DNA of 53,318 nucleotides from Desulfuromonadales bacterium (lineage in GTDB: Bacteria > Desulfobacterota > Desulfuromonadia > Geobacterales > Pseudopelobacteraceae), in contig JACAAY010000024.1 of assembly GCA_013377095.1 (NCBI GenBank), positions 1 through 53,318 on the forward strand, in the 5' to 3' direction. The position numbers and the translations under genes were made by a program. This document shows, piece after piece, positions 1 through 8,995 of the stretch (its first letter is position 1; every line of letters begins with the position of its first letter). A model generated the notes under the pieces. That model was given only the letters and a program-made list of their open reading frames with translations. It had not been told where the DNA came from and made no database searches.

Positions 1-2337
1 TTCCTGCTCTGCTATACCGGGCCCGGTATCCTCGACTACCACTACCAGTCGCATGTCGTCCGTGGTAGTCCCTTCTGTAACCGCAACCCGTACGGCGATG
101 CCCCCCTCTTCGGTAAATTTCACCGCGTTCCCCAGCAGGTTGATCAGCACCTGGCGCAGTTTTTTCTCATCCGTAACCACGTAGCGCGGCAGTTCACCTG
201 TCCCGCTCAACTCGAACCGCAACCGCTTGGTGGCCGTCCTGGCCCGAAACATGTTTTCAATATCATCAAGCAGGCCGTGGATATCGAAGGTGACCGATTC
301 CAGGTCGATCCTTCGCTCCTCAATCTTGGTTATTTCCAGTACGTCATTTATCAACGCCAGCAGATGCTCTCCGCTGCGATTGATGGTATGCAGATATTCC
401 CGGTGTTCGGGTCGCAAAGCCGTGTCACGCTGCATCAGCTGCGAATATCCCAGAATAGCGTTCATGGGGGTGCGCAGTTCATGACTCATGTTTGCCAGAA
501 AGACGCTTTTGGCCCGGCTGGCAGCCTCGGCTGCTTCTTTGGCAGCCTTGAGTTCCGAGGTTCGTTCCTCCACGTTGTGTTCGAGTGTGGCATGCGCCTG
601 CTGCAGCGCTTCTTCCGCCCGTTTGCGGTCGCTGATATCGGTGAGAAATCCTTCGATGAAGAGCGGTTTGCCGTAATCGTCGCACTCCATGCGGGCGCTG
701 AGGGAAACCCAGATCCTTTGCCTGTCTTTGCGGTAGAATTGGAGTTCGCGCCCGGCCGTATCGCCCTGTTCGAGAAGAACGGAGACGAAAGAGTCGCGGT
801 CATCCGGACTGACATAGAGCTGATGCCGGATATCGGTCATACTTGTTTTCAGCTCGTCAGGCGAATCATAGCCCAGAATGCGGGCCATCGCCGGATTAGC
901 GTTCAGAAAGCATCCTTCCAGCGAGGTCCGGAAGAGTCCTTCGATGGCATTCTCAAATATCATCCGGAACTTTTCCTCGCTTTCTCGCAGGCCCTTCATC
1001 GTTGAATTGAGCCTGTCGGTCATAAGGTTGAATGCCCGGGCCAGAGCGCCGATCTCATCACTGGAATGGATATCCACCTTCTGATCCAGGTTGCCTTCAA
1101 TAATGGTTTCCGCGGAGCGTTGCATCTGCCGGACAGGACGGATTATCGTCCAGGCGATGAATACGCCGAGCAGGCCGACCAATAGAGTGATTGCGACTCC
1201 GGCAACACCCATGAAGCTGGTCATTCTGACGCGTCCATTGTTCAAAGTGGACCGGTACGCCTGAAGTTCATCCTCGTTAACACTGGTCCCAATTACCCAG
1301 TCCCACGGCTTGTAATAGACGATACGTGCAATTTTCCAGCGGGGCTGGTTTTCTCCGGGGTTTTGCCAGCGATAGCGCTCGGTGGTCAGTTCACCGGACT
1401 CCAGGGAAGTCGTCTTGGCGATGATCGTCTTGATAACGTAGCGGCCATCACTGTCCCGGCTTTCCCAGATATCTTCGCCATCGCGCTCACCTCTCTGGGA
1501 GATGATATAACGGCCCCGCTCTTCACCCTTGCCACCCAGGACATAGACATAGCCTGTCTTGCCGACCTTGGTATGCAGAATAGCCTGACGCACCCGTGAC
1601 TCGACAGCTTTCTGTTTAACGCCGACATACAGCATGCCCACCAGGTTGCCCCCCCTGTCCCTGATCGGCTCATAGGCGGTGAGATACCACTCGTTGACGA
1701 CGTAGGCACGGCCGTGGTAGGTCGTGTTTTTCATAATTGCGCTGATAACCGGGTTGGGAGTCCCGTCAGGATTGACAGCGGGAATGTAGGTACCGAGCGC
1801 GCGTTTGCCCGCCTCGGTCGTAACAGTGGTGGCAACACGGAGCATGTCGCCCCCTTTGTTCATGCGCTGAAAGATGGTGGCGGTTTCACCGACCAGCCGC
1901 GTTACCTCATCGACCACGACGGTCTCCATGGACGGGTCGCTGTTTTGTCCCAGCCAGCGGTTACCCACCTGCATCCTGGGCAGGTGAATCGGTGACGGTT
2001 CGTTGGTGAACTGGTTTACCGCCATCCATGCCACGGTGTTTTCTGAAAGGGTCACATCACCTGCGTTCGCCAGGACATGCCGAGCGACATTGAGGTTGTA
2101 ATTGACCTGTTGCTGAACAGCCTCATTCTCTGTCCGGACGAGGTTGTAGATCCCTTGAGTGATGTGGTCCAGGTCGGCATTGATCAACAGGTCGACTTCG
2201 CTTTGGGCCAGCCGGTTGTACTGACCGCTTTGCCACACGGCGAGCGTCACCAGGGCAAGCGCCGTAATCAGCACGCTGCCCGCTCCCAGCAGTGACACCT
2301 TGGCGCTCAGCCTGAGATTTTTTAAAAAGGTGAACAT
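1..2337 (-). CDS. Membrane sensor histidine kinase (Cache-HAMP-PAS-HisKA-HATPase), cut by window start
   Basis: Two-component sensor kinase; 779 codons are visible and the reading frame is open to base 1, so the end of the ATPase domain and anything after it (perhaps a receiver) is missing. Visible in order: transmembrane segment at about residues 12-33, a large periplasmic part with a Cache_3-Cache_2-like pattern (GRAYVVNEWYLTAYEP), a second transmembrane segment near 367-390, HAMP linker, PAS domain (about 455-575), HisKA with phospho-acceptor His619 in NMSHELRTP, then N box and G1 box (EDTGPGIAEQE at the edge). The start ATG at 2337 lies inside the end of a phosphatase-gene remnant and has no clear Shine-Dalgarno. 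From PAS to HisKA it is a close paralogue of the kinase just upstream (2521-5091). The ligand is unknown; Cache domains commonly bind small organic acids or amino acids. Confidence 0.9.
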   Translation of the reverse strand, partial: MFTFLKNLRLSAKVSLLGAGSVLITALALVTLAVWQSGQYNRLAQSEVDLLINADLDHITQGIYNLVRTENEAVQQQVNYNLNVARHVLANAGDVTLSENTVAWMAVNQFTNEPSPIHLPRMQVGNRWLGQNSDPSMETVVVDEVTRLVGETATIFQRMNKGGDMLRVATTVTTEAGKRALGTYIPAVNPDGTPNPVISAIMKNTTYHGRAYVVNEWYLTAYEPIRDRGGNLVGMLYVGVKQKAVESRVRQAILHTKVGKTGYVYVLGGKGEERGRYIISQRGERDGEDIWESRDSDGRYVIKTIIAKTTSLESGELTTERYRWQNPGENQPRWKIARIVYYKPWDWVIGTSVNEDELQAYRSTLNNGRVRMTSFMGVAGVAITLLVGLLGVFIAWTIIRPVRQMQRSAETIIEGNLDQKVDIHSSDEIGALARAFNLMTDRLNSTMKGLRESEEKFRMIFENAIEGLFRTSLEGCFLNANPAMARILGYDSPDELKTSMTDIRHQLYVSPDDRDSFVSVLLEQGDTAGRELQFYRKDRQRIWVSLSARMECDDYGKPLFIEGFLTDISDRKRAEEALQQAHATLEHNVEERTSELKAAKEAAEAASRAKSVFLANMSHELRTPMNAILGYSQLMQRDTALRPEHREYLHTINRSGEHLLALINDVLEITKIEERRIDLESVTFDIHGLLDDIENMFRARTATKRLRFELSGTGELPRYVVTDEKKLRQVLINLLGNAVKFTEEGGIAVRVAVTEGTTTDDMRLVVVVEDTGPGIAEQE

Positions 2338-2520
2338 ACTTTTATAATAACCATGGTCATGTCATCTGCCTGGGCCTTACTGCCTCTGAAAGCCGTCACT
2401 CTTTTGAAAACTGCGGTAAGTATTTCATCGGGAGCGTTTTCTCGATGTTCTCTGAAGACAGCGTGAAGACGGTCGGTTCCGAAAAGGTTGCCATGCGGGT
2501 TCTCCGACTCACTATCGTGC
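2322..2520 (-). pseudogene. C-terminal remnant of a SpoIIE/RsbU-type PP2C phosphatase gene
   Basis: An open frame of about 60 codons on the minus strand reads ENPHGNLFGTDRL, then APDEILTAVFKRV, then AQADDMTMVIIK before a TAA at 2322-2324. This matches the usual end of SpoIIE/RsbU phosphatase domains (N.xGexFGeerL ... peelldallxavxxF ... QxDDiTlvvl), including the metal-binding DD. No usable in-frame start codon exists and the frame meets a stop at the end of the neighbouring kinase gene, so the 5' part is gone. The remnant fills the whole gap between the two kinase genes and its stop overlaps the start of the downstream kinase. The sequence match is seen directly; that a kinase gene replaced the 5' part is inference. 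Confidence 0.75.
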
Positions 2521-5091
2521 TCAATTTGTTACTGCCTGATCTGCGTCATCTTTTTCCACAAGGGCCAGCAGCCGGTCATAATCCAGATCCAGCGCAATTT
2601 TTTTGAGCTCGGCGCCGATGCAGGGTTCCTGCAATGCGATCCGATCCAGTACCCCTAGTGTCCGGTCCGTGTCCAATGCAAGCACGGCGCCGTGCAAATC
2701 GTCGAGCAGGTCCGTTCCCAGGGCAGCCATCAGCCGCTGCCGGGTGAGTTCGCAATCCGGTTCGGGGAACGTTTCCTGGACATTGGCACGTTCATCCAGG
2801 TAGGTCACGCCCAGGTGGCGTGCCATGATTTCAAGTATCTCCTGCTCACGGAAGGGTTTGCGTACGAAATCGTCAAAACCGGCAGCCATGATTGCATCCT
2901 GTTCTTCCGCCATGCCGCTGGCGGTAAGCGCCGCGACCTTGACCGCCATGCCGTTTTTGCTGGTTTTGATGGTGCGCATCGCCTCCAAACCATCCATCAC
3001 CGGCATGCGGATATCCATCCAGATGAAGTGCGGATGCCATTCAGCGCATATCTCCACGGCTTCCTGTCCGTTAACCGCCTCGCGCACGTCAAATCCGGTG
3101 ACCGTGAGGAGTTTGACCAGTAAGGAACGACTTTCCCAGAGATCCTCGGCCACAAGAATGCGCGGAATCTCCTGTCCCGGTGCCAGACCTCTGATGCGGC
3201 GCGGCAGGGCCTTCACCCTGATATCCGTATTTTGGCCCTTGCGCACATCGATTTCCAGGCGAAACGTGCTCCCCTCACCCAAGCGGCTGTTGAGCGTAAT
3301 GTCACCGCCCAGCATGCGGGCATACGTGCGGCTGATTGCCATTCCCAGGCCGGTGCCACCGGTGGAAAGCCTGCCGCTGGCAGTCTGCTCAAAGGCCTGG
3401 AACACCCTTTCAATCTCCTCCTCCCCTATGCCGGAACCGGTGTCCTGGACTTCCACAACCAGGCACCCGCTATTCTCACTGTCATTCGTGAGTGCAACCC
3501 GTATGGCAATGCCCCCCTGTTCCGTGTATTTCACGGCGTTATCGATCAGGTTTATCAGTATCTGGCGCACTTTGTTCTCATCCGTGACTACGAAACGGGG
3601 CAGGTCGCCGATTCCCTCCAGCAGAAGCTGCAGTCTCTTGGTGTCGGTTCGGACCCGGAACATGGTGTGAAGATCCTTGAACAGGGCAGGGAGGTCAAAG
3701 GTGGTCATTTCCACCACGACACGTTGAGCCTCAATCTTTGATATTTCCAGCACATCGTTGATCAATGTCAGCAGGTGCTCGCCGCTGCGATTGATGGTGT
3801 TCAGCTGCTCACGGTTTTCAGGACTTAGGGACGGGTCGCGCTGCATCAGTTGTGAATAGCCCAGGATTGCGTTCAGGGGGGTGCGCAGTTCGTGGCTCAT
3901 GTTAGACAGAAAGATGCTTTTGGCCCTGTTGGCGCTTTCGGCGGCTTCCTTGGCCGCCCTGAGTTCGGTTGTGCGTTCCTCCACGGTGCGCTCCAGGGTC
4001 GCATGCGCCTGCTTCAGCGCATCCACCGCCCATTTGCGCTCGGTGATGTCATGGAGGATTCCGTCAAGATAGAGCAGTCTGCCTTCGGCATTGAAGAAGG
4101 GATGGATGCTTAAAAGTACCCACAGCACGCTTCCGTCTTTACGGGAGAATTCCACCTCATAATTTTTTACATCCAAGCCGTTGTGCATCATGTCGAACAA
4201 CTCCCGACGGCGCTGGGGATGCACATAGACCTGGTTTCCGATGTCATGGGTGACTTCGATCAGTTCCTCCGGGCTGTCATAACCCAGAATTGAGGCTGTA
4301 GCCGGGTTGCAACTGATGAAGCGCCCCTCGGGAGTGGTCTGGAAGATCCCCTCCACCGAGTTTTCAAAGATGCTATGGTACTTTGCCTTGGCAAGACGTT
4401 CCTGTTCGAGCGCGTCCTTCATTTTCGCGTAATAGACCTTGTTTTCCAGTGCCGAGGAGAGCAACTCCGCAAAATTGCCTATGCTGAGCAGCGTGTTTTC
4501 GCTTTCCCGTACTCTCCGATAGAATGAGGCATTTTCCGGGGAGTTTCCCACCACCAGCAGACTCAATGGTTGGGCGTGTGAACCGAGCGGGTAGATCAGG
4601 TACTCGTTCATACCCAGCCTGGAACGGTATGCGTCAAGCAGGGGCTGCCCGCATTCTTCGGTGCGGATCAGATAGCCTGGGCTGTCGATCAGTGCCGCAA
4701 GCAGCGGATCTTCCCGCGGGATCACAAGTGCCATGACGCTGTCGCGTTCCTCTAGTTCATAGTATCCATCGGAGGCGCAGATGGTATAGTTACCCGTGGT
4801 TTCGTCCCGGAGAAAAAACAGCACCCTTTCGTAACCGAGATTGTTGGTGGCGTAGGCAACGGCGCGAGTGAATATCTCCGGAAGTTCAAAGAGCGTATTG
4901 AGCGCCCTGTTCAGATCATACAACCCGGCATATTCCTTGAGTTGGGCGTCAAGCTGCTCCTGGAACTCATAGAGCCTGCCTTCGGCCTTGATCAGGCGCT
5001 TCACCTGCTTGGAGAGGATCTCAATCTCATCCTGCAGTGCCGCTGTCCGGTCCTCGGCCTGCAATCTGTTTTCCGTCGAAGACTCATTCAT
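2521..5091 (-). CDS. Cytoplasmic hybrid histidine kinase (GAF-PAS-HisKA-HATPase-receiver)
   Basis: Soluble hybrid sensor kinase of 856 residues. An N-terminal coiled coil (about 10-50) leads to a GAF-like domain (about 55-215), a PAS domain (about 240-355), HisKA with phospho-acceptor His400 in NMSHELRTP, HATPase with DTGSGIGEEE and GTGLGMAIS boxes, and a receiver domain with its acceptor Asp in IWMDIRMPVMDG; about 90 more residues of unclear role follow. There is no membrane segment. The ATG at 5091 has GGGTG six bases upstream; a GTG at 5100 in the same frame, three bases after the FIST gene stop, is a possible alternative. It probably works with the FIST protein encoded just upstream in the same transcript and is a tandem paralogue of the kinase at 1-2337. 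Its output is unknown, since the receiver has no effector domain. Confidence 0.92.
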   Translation of the reverse strand: MNESSTENRLQAEDRTAALQDEIEILSKQVKRLIKAEGRLYEFQEQLDAQLKEYAGLYDLNRALNTLFELPEIFTRAVAYATNNLGYERVLFFLRDETTGNYTICASDGYYELEERDSVMALVIPREDPLLAALIDSPGYLIRTEECGQPLLDAYRSRLGMNEYLIYPLGSHAQPLSLLVVGNSPENASFYRRVRESENTLLSIGNFAELLSSALENKVYYAKMKDALEQERLAKAKYHSIFENSVEGIFQTTPEGRFISCNPATASILGYDSPEELIEVTHDIGNQVYVHPQRRRELFDMMHNGLDVKNYEVEFSRKDGSVLWVLLSIHPFFNAEGRLLYLDGILHDITERKWAVDALKQAHATLERTVEERTTELRAAKEAAESANRAKSIFLSNMSHELRTPLNAILGYSQLMQRDPSLSPENREQLNTINRSGEHLLTLINDVLEISKIEAQRVVVEMTTFDLPALFKDLHTMFRVRTDTKRLQLLLEGIGDLPRFVVTDENKVRQILINLIDNAVKYTEQGGIAIRVALTNDSENSGCLVVEVQDTGSGIGEEEIERVFQAFEQTASGRLSTGGTGLGMAISRTYARMLGGDITLNSRLGEGSTFRLEIDVRKGQNTDIRVKALPRRIRGLAPGQEIPRILVAEDLWESRSLLVKLLTVTGFDVREAVNGQEAVEICAEWHPHFIWMDIRMPVMDGLEAMRTIKTSKNGMAVKVAALTASGMAEEQDAIMAAGFDDFVRKPFREQEILEIMARHLGVTYLDERANVQETFPEPDCELTRQRLMAALGTDLLDDLHGAVLALDTDRTLGVLDRIALQEPCIGAELKKIALDLDYDRLLALVEKDDADQAVTN

Positions 5092-5103
5092 TGCTCGCAC
5101 CCG

Positions 5104-6294
5104 CTAGTATACCGCCACGATGACCGAGGTGTAATTATGCAGGATGTTGCGGCCGAGAATCGGCCCGATCTCTCCATAGGTAAAAAGTCCCATCCACGGT
5201 ATGTCGTCTCCGATCTCCCTGTGCAGGGAATTGGCCAACTCGATTTTCACCTGTTCGCGGAACACGACCTTGCCCCGTCCGACGCATTCGAATTGAAGCA
5301 CGAATTTTGGTTTCACTCCGTTCAGCTGTTCGTTGATCCGGCATGAGATGCTCCGCAAGCCGTTCGTTATCAACTCCTTGTCGCGGCGTGTGAGCCAGAG
5401 TTCCGTACCTTCCTCGATCTCGGACTGGATGGTCACGTACCCCTCCTGGTCGTTCTTGCCCATCATGTAGCGGATGATGTGTTCTTCATACGCGTTTTTG
5501 ATCTGTTCCGGAGTTTTGAACCCCAGGCACAGGTTCAGAGAAATCTTGTTCCACTGCTGTTGCCAGTCATCCGGGAAATAATCCTTCAGTGCCTCCAGGG
5601 CCGGTATCCCGTCGATCTCGTAGATGATGTTTCCCTTGCAGCGTGTTATGGTGCGTTTGGTTCCCACCGCAACACAGCCGTGATTGACACCGCAGGCGAC
5701 ATTACCGGTGCCCGACAAGACAACGCAACTGATCCCCTCGGAAAAGACCTCATCATCATGATACTGGAAGGTCATACGGGAAACCCAGTTGTCCGCGGCC
5801 AGGCCGCCGTACATCGGGAGCGTCTTTTCGCGGTTGAGCGTTTTCTCGAAGCCGGCCAGAAAAGAGTCGAAGTTGAAGACCAGCCCGTCGGCCATTACAA
5901 AACAGGCAATGTTGTCGTCTGCGAGAAAGGGAGCAAGTTCATGCGCCAGGCGCATACCCGCCGTGTCGGATTGCTCGCCGATGTTTTTGATGCGGGCATT
6001 CGCAAAGCGAAGCTCATCCGAACTGATCACCATGACGCTGACGCCGAAATTGGATTCGTTAACCGTATCATGGGTAATGATCCCTTCACCCGTGCAGCCG
6101 CTCAGAGGCGCTCCCGATGTTGCCTCGCGAATGGAGCGTATCAGCGCCTGCTGGTTATAGCCGACCGTGGCAAAAACGAAGACAAAGTCCGGTTGTGATG
6201 TTCCCGCCTGTTCAAGGGCCATCCGGGACGCTTCCTTGCCCGCCTCAACCGGGTTTCTGTGAACACTGCACCCCACTCCCACCGACGTTCCCAT
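5104..6294 (-). CDS. FIST N- and C-domain sensory protein
   Basis: FIST proteins are soluble sensor modules proposed to bind small ligands such as amino acids and are typically encoded next to or fused with signal-transduction proteins. The 396 residues show the FIST N region (GVGCSVHRNP near the start, SGCTGEGII, FVMADGL) and FIST C region (GYVTIQSEIEEGTELWLTRR, then VLQFECVGRGKV and a final WMGLFTYGEIGPI pattern). The frame stays open upstream to 6462, but the ATG at 6294 is preceded by AGAGGGGA at five bases' spacing and begins where FIST homology begins, so I prefer it. The gene heads a minus-strand unit with the hybrid kinase three to twelve bases downstream. The ligand cannot be told from sequence. 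Confidence 0.88.
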   Translation of the reverse strand: MGTSVGVGCSVHRNPVEAGKEASRMALEQAGTSQPDFVFVFATVGYNQQALIRSIREATSGAPLSGCTGEGIITHDTVNESNFGVSVMVISSDELRFANARIKNIGEQSDTAGMRLAHELAPFLADDNIACFVMADGLVFNFDSFLAGFEKTLNREKTLPMYGGLAADNWVSRMTFQYHDDEVFSEGISCVVLSGTGNVACGVNHGCVAVGTKRTITRCKGNIIYEIDGIPALEALKDYFPDDWQQQWNKISLNLCLGFKTPEQIKNAYEEHIIRYMMGKNDQEGYVTIQSEIEEGTELWLTRRDKELITNGLRSISCRINEQLNGVKPKFVLQFECVGRGKVVFREQVKIELANSLHREIGDDIPWMGLFTYGEIGPILGRNILHNYTSVIVAVY

Positions 6295-6323
6295 TGAAAT
6301 CCCCTCTACTTCGTTTGTCTCTA

Positions 6324-6341
6324 GCGACCACAACCGGTCGC
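6324..6341 (-). promoter_or_regulatory. Hairpin in the FIST gene leader
   Basis: GCGACC and GGTCGC form a perfect 6-bp stem around a 6-base loop, 30 bases upstream of the chosen FIST start. It could be an mRNA leader hairpin or an operator; no T-run follows, so it is not a terminator. Confidence 0.35.
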
Positions 6342-6497
6342 CGGGTGTACTCCGCATGATGACGTTTGTTATAAATGTACCATAGAAGAGCATATATAAA
6401 ATATGAACCACACAGATTTGTGCGCAAAGACAAGACCTGGGATTACAGCCTTTAGAAAACAAGCAATTAGTAAAATATATTATTGTTAATAATTATT

Positions 6498-6511
6498 CGT
6501 GTTATAACACG
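6498..6511. promoter_or_regulatory. Perfect 14-bp palindrome upstream of the lipoprotein gene (candidate operator)
   Basis: CGTGTTATAACACG reads identically on both strands, in the very AT-rich spacer between the divergent FIST and lipoprotein genes, 24 bases before the ATG at 6536. Its centre TTATAA could also serve as a -10 element, so a repressor bound here could block transcription. No cognate regulator is encoded beside it. Confidence 0.4.
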
Positions 6512-6535
6512 GACAATTAAACCGGAGACATCACC

Positions 6536-8338
6536 ATGAATGTAAGATTCACACTCATCTGTACGATAACAGCTGTAATGACTCTGCTGGCCGGTTGTTC
6601 AATGGCGCCGGTGAAACACACAGCTCTTGCCCGCAGTGATTTCGGCTATACAAAAGAGTACATCCGCTGGCTGGCCCGCAAAGAGATGTCCAAGGATGAC
6701 GTAACCGGCCTTTCCATCGCCCTGGTTGACGACCAGCAGGTTGTGTGGGCTGAGGGTTTTGGGATGGCTGACCGGGAAAAACAGGTCCCGGCAACTCCCG
6801 AGACCATCTACAGGGTCGGCTCGATTTCAAAACTGTTCACCGCTACCACTGCCATGCAGCTTAGCGAACAGGGCAAGCTTGACATCGACAAACCGCTGCA
6901 GACCTATCTCCCCGAATTTTCCATCAAACGCCGCTTTCCCGATTCACCCCCCATAACTCCGCGCACCCTGATGACCCACCACTCCGGGCTTCCCTCCGAC
7001 CATCTCAAGGGTATGTGGACCAACCAGCCTGAGTCGTATGCCAAACTGCTTGGCTATCTCCGTGATGAGTATGCGGTACTGCCCCCCAACACCGTATTCT
7101 CCTATTCCAATCTGGGCGTAACTCTGCTCGGCCTGGCTGAAGAACGGGTTGCCGGGCAAGATTTCGCATCGTTAATGCGCTCTTTCCTGTTGGAGCCGCT
7201 GGGAATGGCGCACTCATCCTTTACAACCGGGCCCGACAGATCCCCTGCCGCTGCCAGAGCATATTCCAAGGACAGCCTGGTTGAAGAGCCTGGTCTGCGC
7301 GATGTTCCTGCCGGCGGCCTGAACTCGACAGTCCTCGATCTGTCGCGCCTGATAAGAATGGTCTTTGCCGACGGTATCAGCAATGGTAAGCGCATTATCA
7401 GCCACGAGAGTCTGTCCGAGATGTTGCGCCCGCAGAACGGCTCCGTTGCCCTGGACCTCAACTTTCATATCGGCCTGGGCTGGATGTTGAGCGGGCTGGG
7501 GCAAATCGACATCAAGAATGCCGGGCCCGTTGCCCACCATTCCGGCGCCACACTCTTTCACCGCTGCACGCTGGTCATGCTGCCGGAGCAGAAGCTGGGC
7601 GTGGTGGTGATCTCTAATTCATCCACCTCAACCCAGGTTGTCAACAAGCTGGCAGCGGAAACCCTCAAGCTGGCGCTGGAGGCTAAAACCGGCATAACCC
7701 AGCCGGAACGGGTGAAGCGTAATGATGGTGAAAACACTATCCCGGAGAGTGTTTTCAAATCCTATGAGGGGCGATATGCCACCAGTGCCGGTCTGGTGCC
7801 GGTCACCATGAAATCAGGCTATCTGCTGGCTGAGGTGAATGGGACTCCCCTGCGTCTGGTTCCGGGTGCAGACGGACTGTTGAGCCTGAAATACAAACTG
7901 CTCGGTCTCTTTCCCGTCAGCCTGGGCGAGCTGGATGATGTCGGCATAACAAGGGACACTATCAACGAACATGACATTCTCAAAGCACGCCTGGGTGGTC
8001 AGGAACTGCTAATCGGCCAGCGCATAACGACGGTCCCCATCCCTCCGGTCATGCAGGCGCGTGTGGGAGAGTACGAAATCATCAATCGGGGAAACGACGC
8101 CAAAATGTTCGACAATATAGTGCTCAGGATCGACAACGGGCTGCTGGTGGTTGAGTATTCCATGCCGCTCCTTTTTGAAGGGAAACCAAGTTTTGTCCTG
8201 GAACCGGTTTCTGATAACGAGGCGGTGATCAGCGGTCTGGGACGTGGCATGGGAGAAACATTGCGGGCAGCCACAATCGACGGTAAGGATGTGATCCTCT
8301 TTTCCGGGTACCAACTTCGCAAAAAGATCCATGACTGA
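6536..8338 (+). CDS. Beta-lactamase-fold serine hydrolase lipoprotein
   Basis: Class C beta-lactamase / penicillin-binding-protein-like serine hydrolase (Pfam Beta-lactamase group), 600 residues, probably exported and lipid-anchored: signal peptide with lipobox LLAGC puts the modified Cys at residue 21. The SxxK nucleophile motif is S96-I-S-K99, the second motif Y190-S-N192, and the third is the HSG in HHSGAT near residue 340. A C-terminal extension of about 230 residues follows the catalytic domain, as in esterase/D-aminopeptidase-type members, so it may act on peptides or esters rather than antibiotics. GGAGA precedes the ATG. It stands alone between the FIST cluster and the ECF operon. The exact substrate is unknown; resistance should not be assumed. 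Confidence 0.9.
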   Translation: MNVRFTLICTITAVMTLLAGCSMAPVKHTALARSDFGYTKEYIRWLARKEMSKDDVTGLSIALVDDQQVVWAEGFGMADREKQVPATPETIYRVGSISKLFTATTAMQLSEQGKLDIDKPLQTYLPEFSIKRRFPDSPPITPRTLMTHHSGLPSDHLKGMWTNQPESYAKLLGYLRDEYAVLPPNTVFSYSNLGVTLLGLAEERVAGQDFASLMRSFLLEPLGMAHSSFTTGPDRSPAAARAYSKDSLVEEPGLRDVPAGGLNSTVLDLSRLIRMVFADGISNGKRIISHESLSEMLRPQNGSVALDLNFHIGLGWMLSGLGQIDIKNAGPVAHHSGATLFHRCTLVMLPEQKLGVVVISNSSTSTQVVNKLAAETLKLALEAKTGITQPERVKRNDGENTIPESVFKSYEGRYATSAGLVPVTMKSGYLLAEVNGTPLRLVPGADGLLSLKYKLLGLFPVSLGELDDVGITRDTINEHDILKARLGGQELLIGQRITTVPIPPVMQARVGEYEIINRGNDAKMFDNIVLRIDNGLLVVEYSMPLLFEGKPSFVLEPVSDNEAVISGLGRGMGETLRAATIDGKDVILFSGYQLRKKIHD

Positions 8339-8369
8339 GGATGGATTGGTCCCTTGGTGTCATTTTTTC

Positions 8370-8395
8370 AGGAACCTTTTTGAATTTCCTGCGTA
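8370..8395 (+). promoter_or_regulatory. ECF-sigma type promoter (probable autoregulation)
   Basis: AGGAAC at 8370-8375, 16 bases, then CGTA at 8392-8395. This is the classic ECF layout (AAC motif at -35, CGT at -10; compare sigma-W TGAAAC-N16-CGTA). It sits directly upstream of an ECF sigma gene, as expected for self-activation. Transcription would start near 8402, only a few bases before the ATG at 8405, giving an almost leaderless message; no Shine-Dalgarno is present. Confidence 0.65.
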
Positions 8396-8404
8396 CTACA
8401 GGTT

Positions 8405-8995
8405 ATGGATGAACGCTGTGGAGTCACAATAAACGATGTGGCAATAATTATACGTGTGCAAGCGGGTGACGTTGATGCTTTTTCACAACTTGTCCGGAAG
8501 TACCACAAAAACCTGCTCACCTTCATTTATCGCTTTGTGCGTGATCCGCACCTGACAGAAGATATTGGCCAGGAGGTGTTCCTGGATATGTATAAATCGT
8601 TATCGAAGTTCGACTCGGACAGCGGGACTCCCTTTTCGGCATGGCTTTTCATCTGCGCCCGCAATCGCTGTATCAGTGAACTGCGGAAACGTGGCAGGAC
8701 AGAGAACGTTCAGCTTGAGGATTATCATGGAATCCCTGGTGCCAAAAAAACTGTCGAAGAAGCATTAATCATTCATGAACAGCGGCAGGCACTGGCAGCC
8801 TGTCTTGAGCAACTACCGGATCCATTCCGGACAACAATTATCAGAAGCCTGCAGGGAGCCTCATTGAATGAAATTGCCTGTCAATGCGGCATCTCGCAGG
8901 CCACGGTCAAGACACGGCTGTTTCGGGCAAAAGAGAAGCTGAAACAGCTTATGAAAGAATGCGTTGGAGGTGTCGTCCATGAACGAGGAATTTAG
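8405..8995 (+). CDS. RNA polymerase ECF sigma factor
   Basis: Sigma-70 family ECF factor of 196 residues. Region 2 is clear (LTFIYRFVRDPHLTEDIGQE with FSAWLFICARNRC) and region 4 contains the HTH (LNEIACQCGISQATVKTRLF). There is no region 1 or 3, as usual for ECF factors. It is the first gene of a unit running into a 59-residue membrane protein, signal peptidase I, signal peptidase II and a small ORF, so these are its likely targets. The ATG at 8405 lies just after the ECF-type promoter, with no ribosome binding site. No zinc-binding anti-sigma (ZAS) gene follows; the small overlapping ORF is the candidate for that role. The inducing signal is unknown. Confidence 0.92.
   Translation: MDERCGVTINDVAIIIRVQAGDVDAFSQLVRKYHKNLLTFIYRFVRDPHLTEDIGQEVFLDMYKSLSKFDSDSGTPFSAWLFICARNRCISELRKRGRTENVQLEDYHGIPGAKKTVEEALIIHEQRQALAACLEQLPDPFRTTIIRSLQGASLNEIACQCGISQATVKTRLFRAKEKLKQLMKECVGGVVHERGI

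Noticed and set aside
277-1005. Plus-strand open frames across the first sensor kinase
   Set aside because: Minus-strand kinase motifs (Cache, HAMP, PAS, NMSHELRTP) are continuous; the plus frames are shadows.
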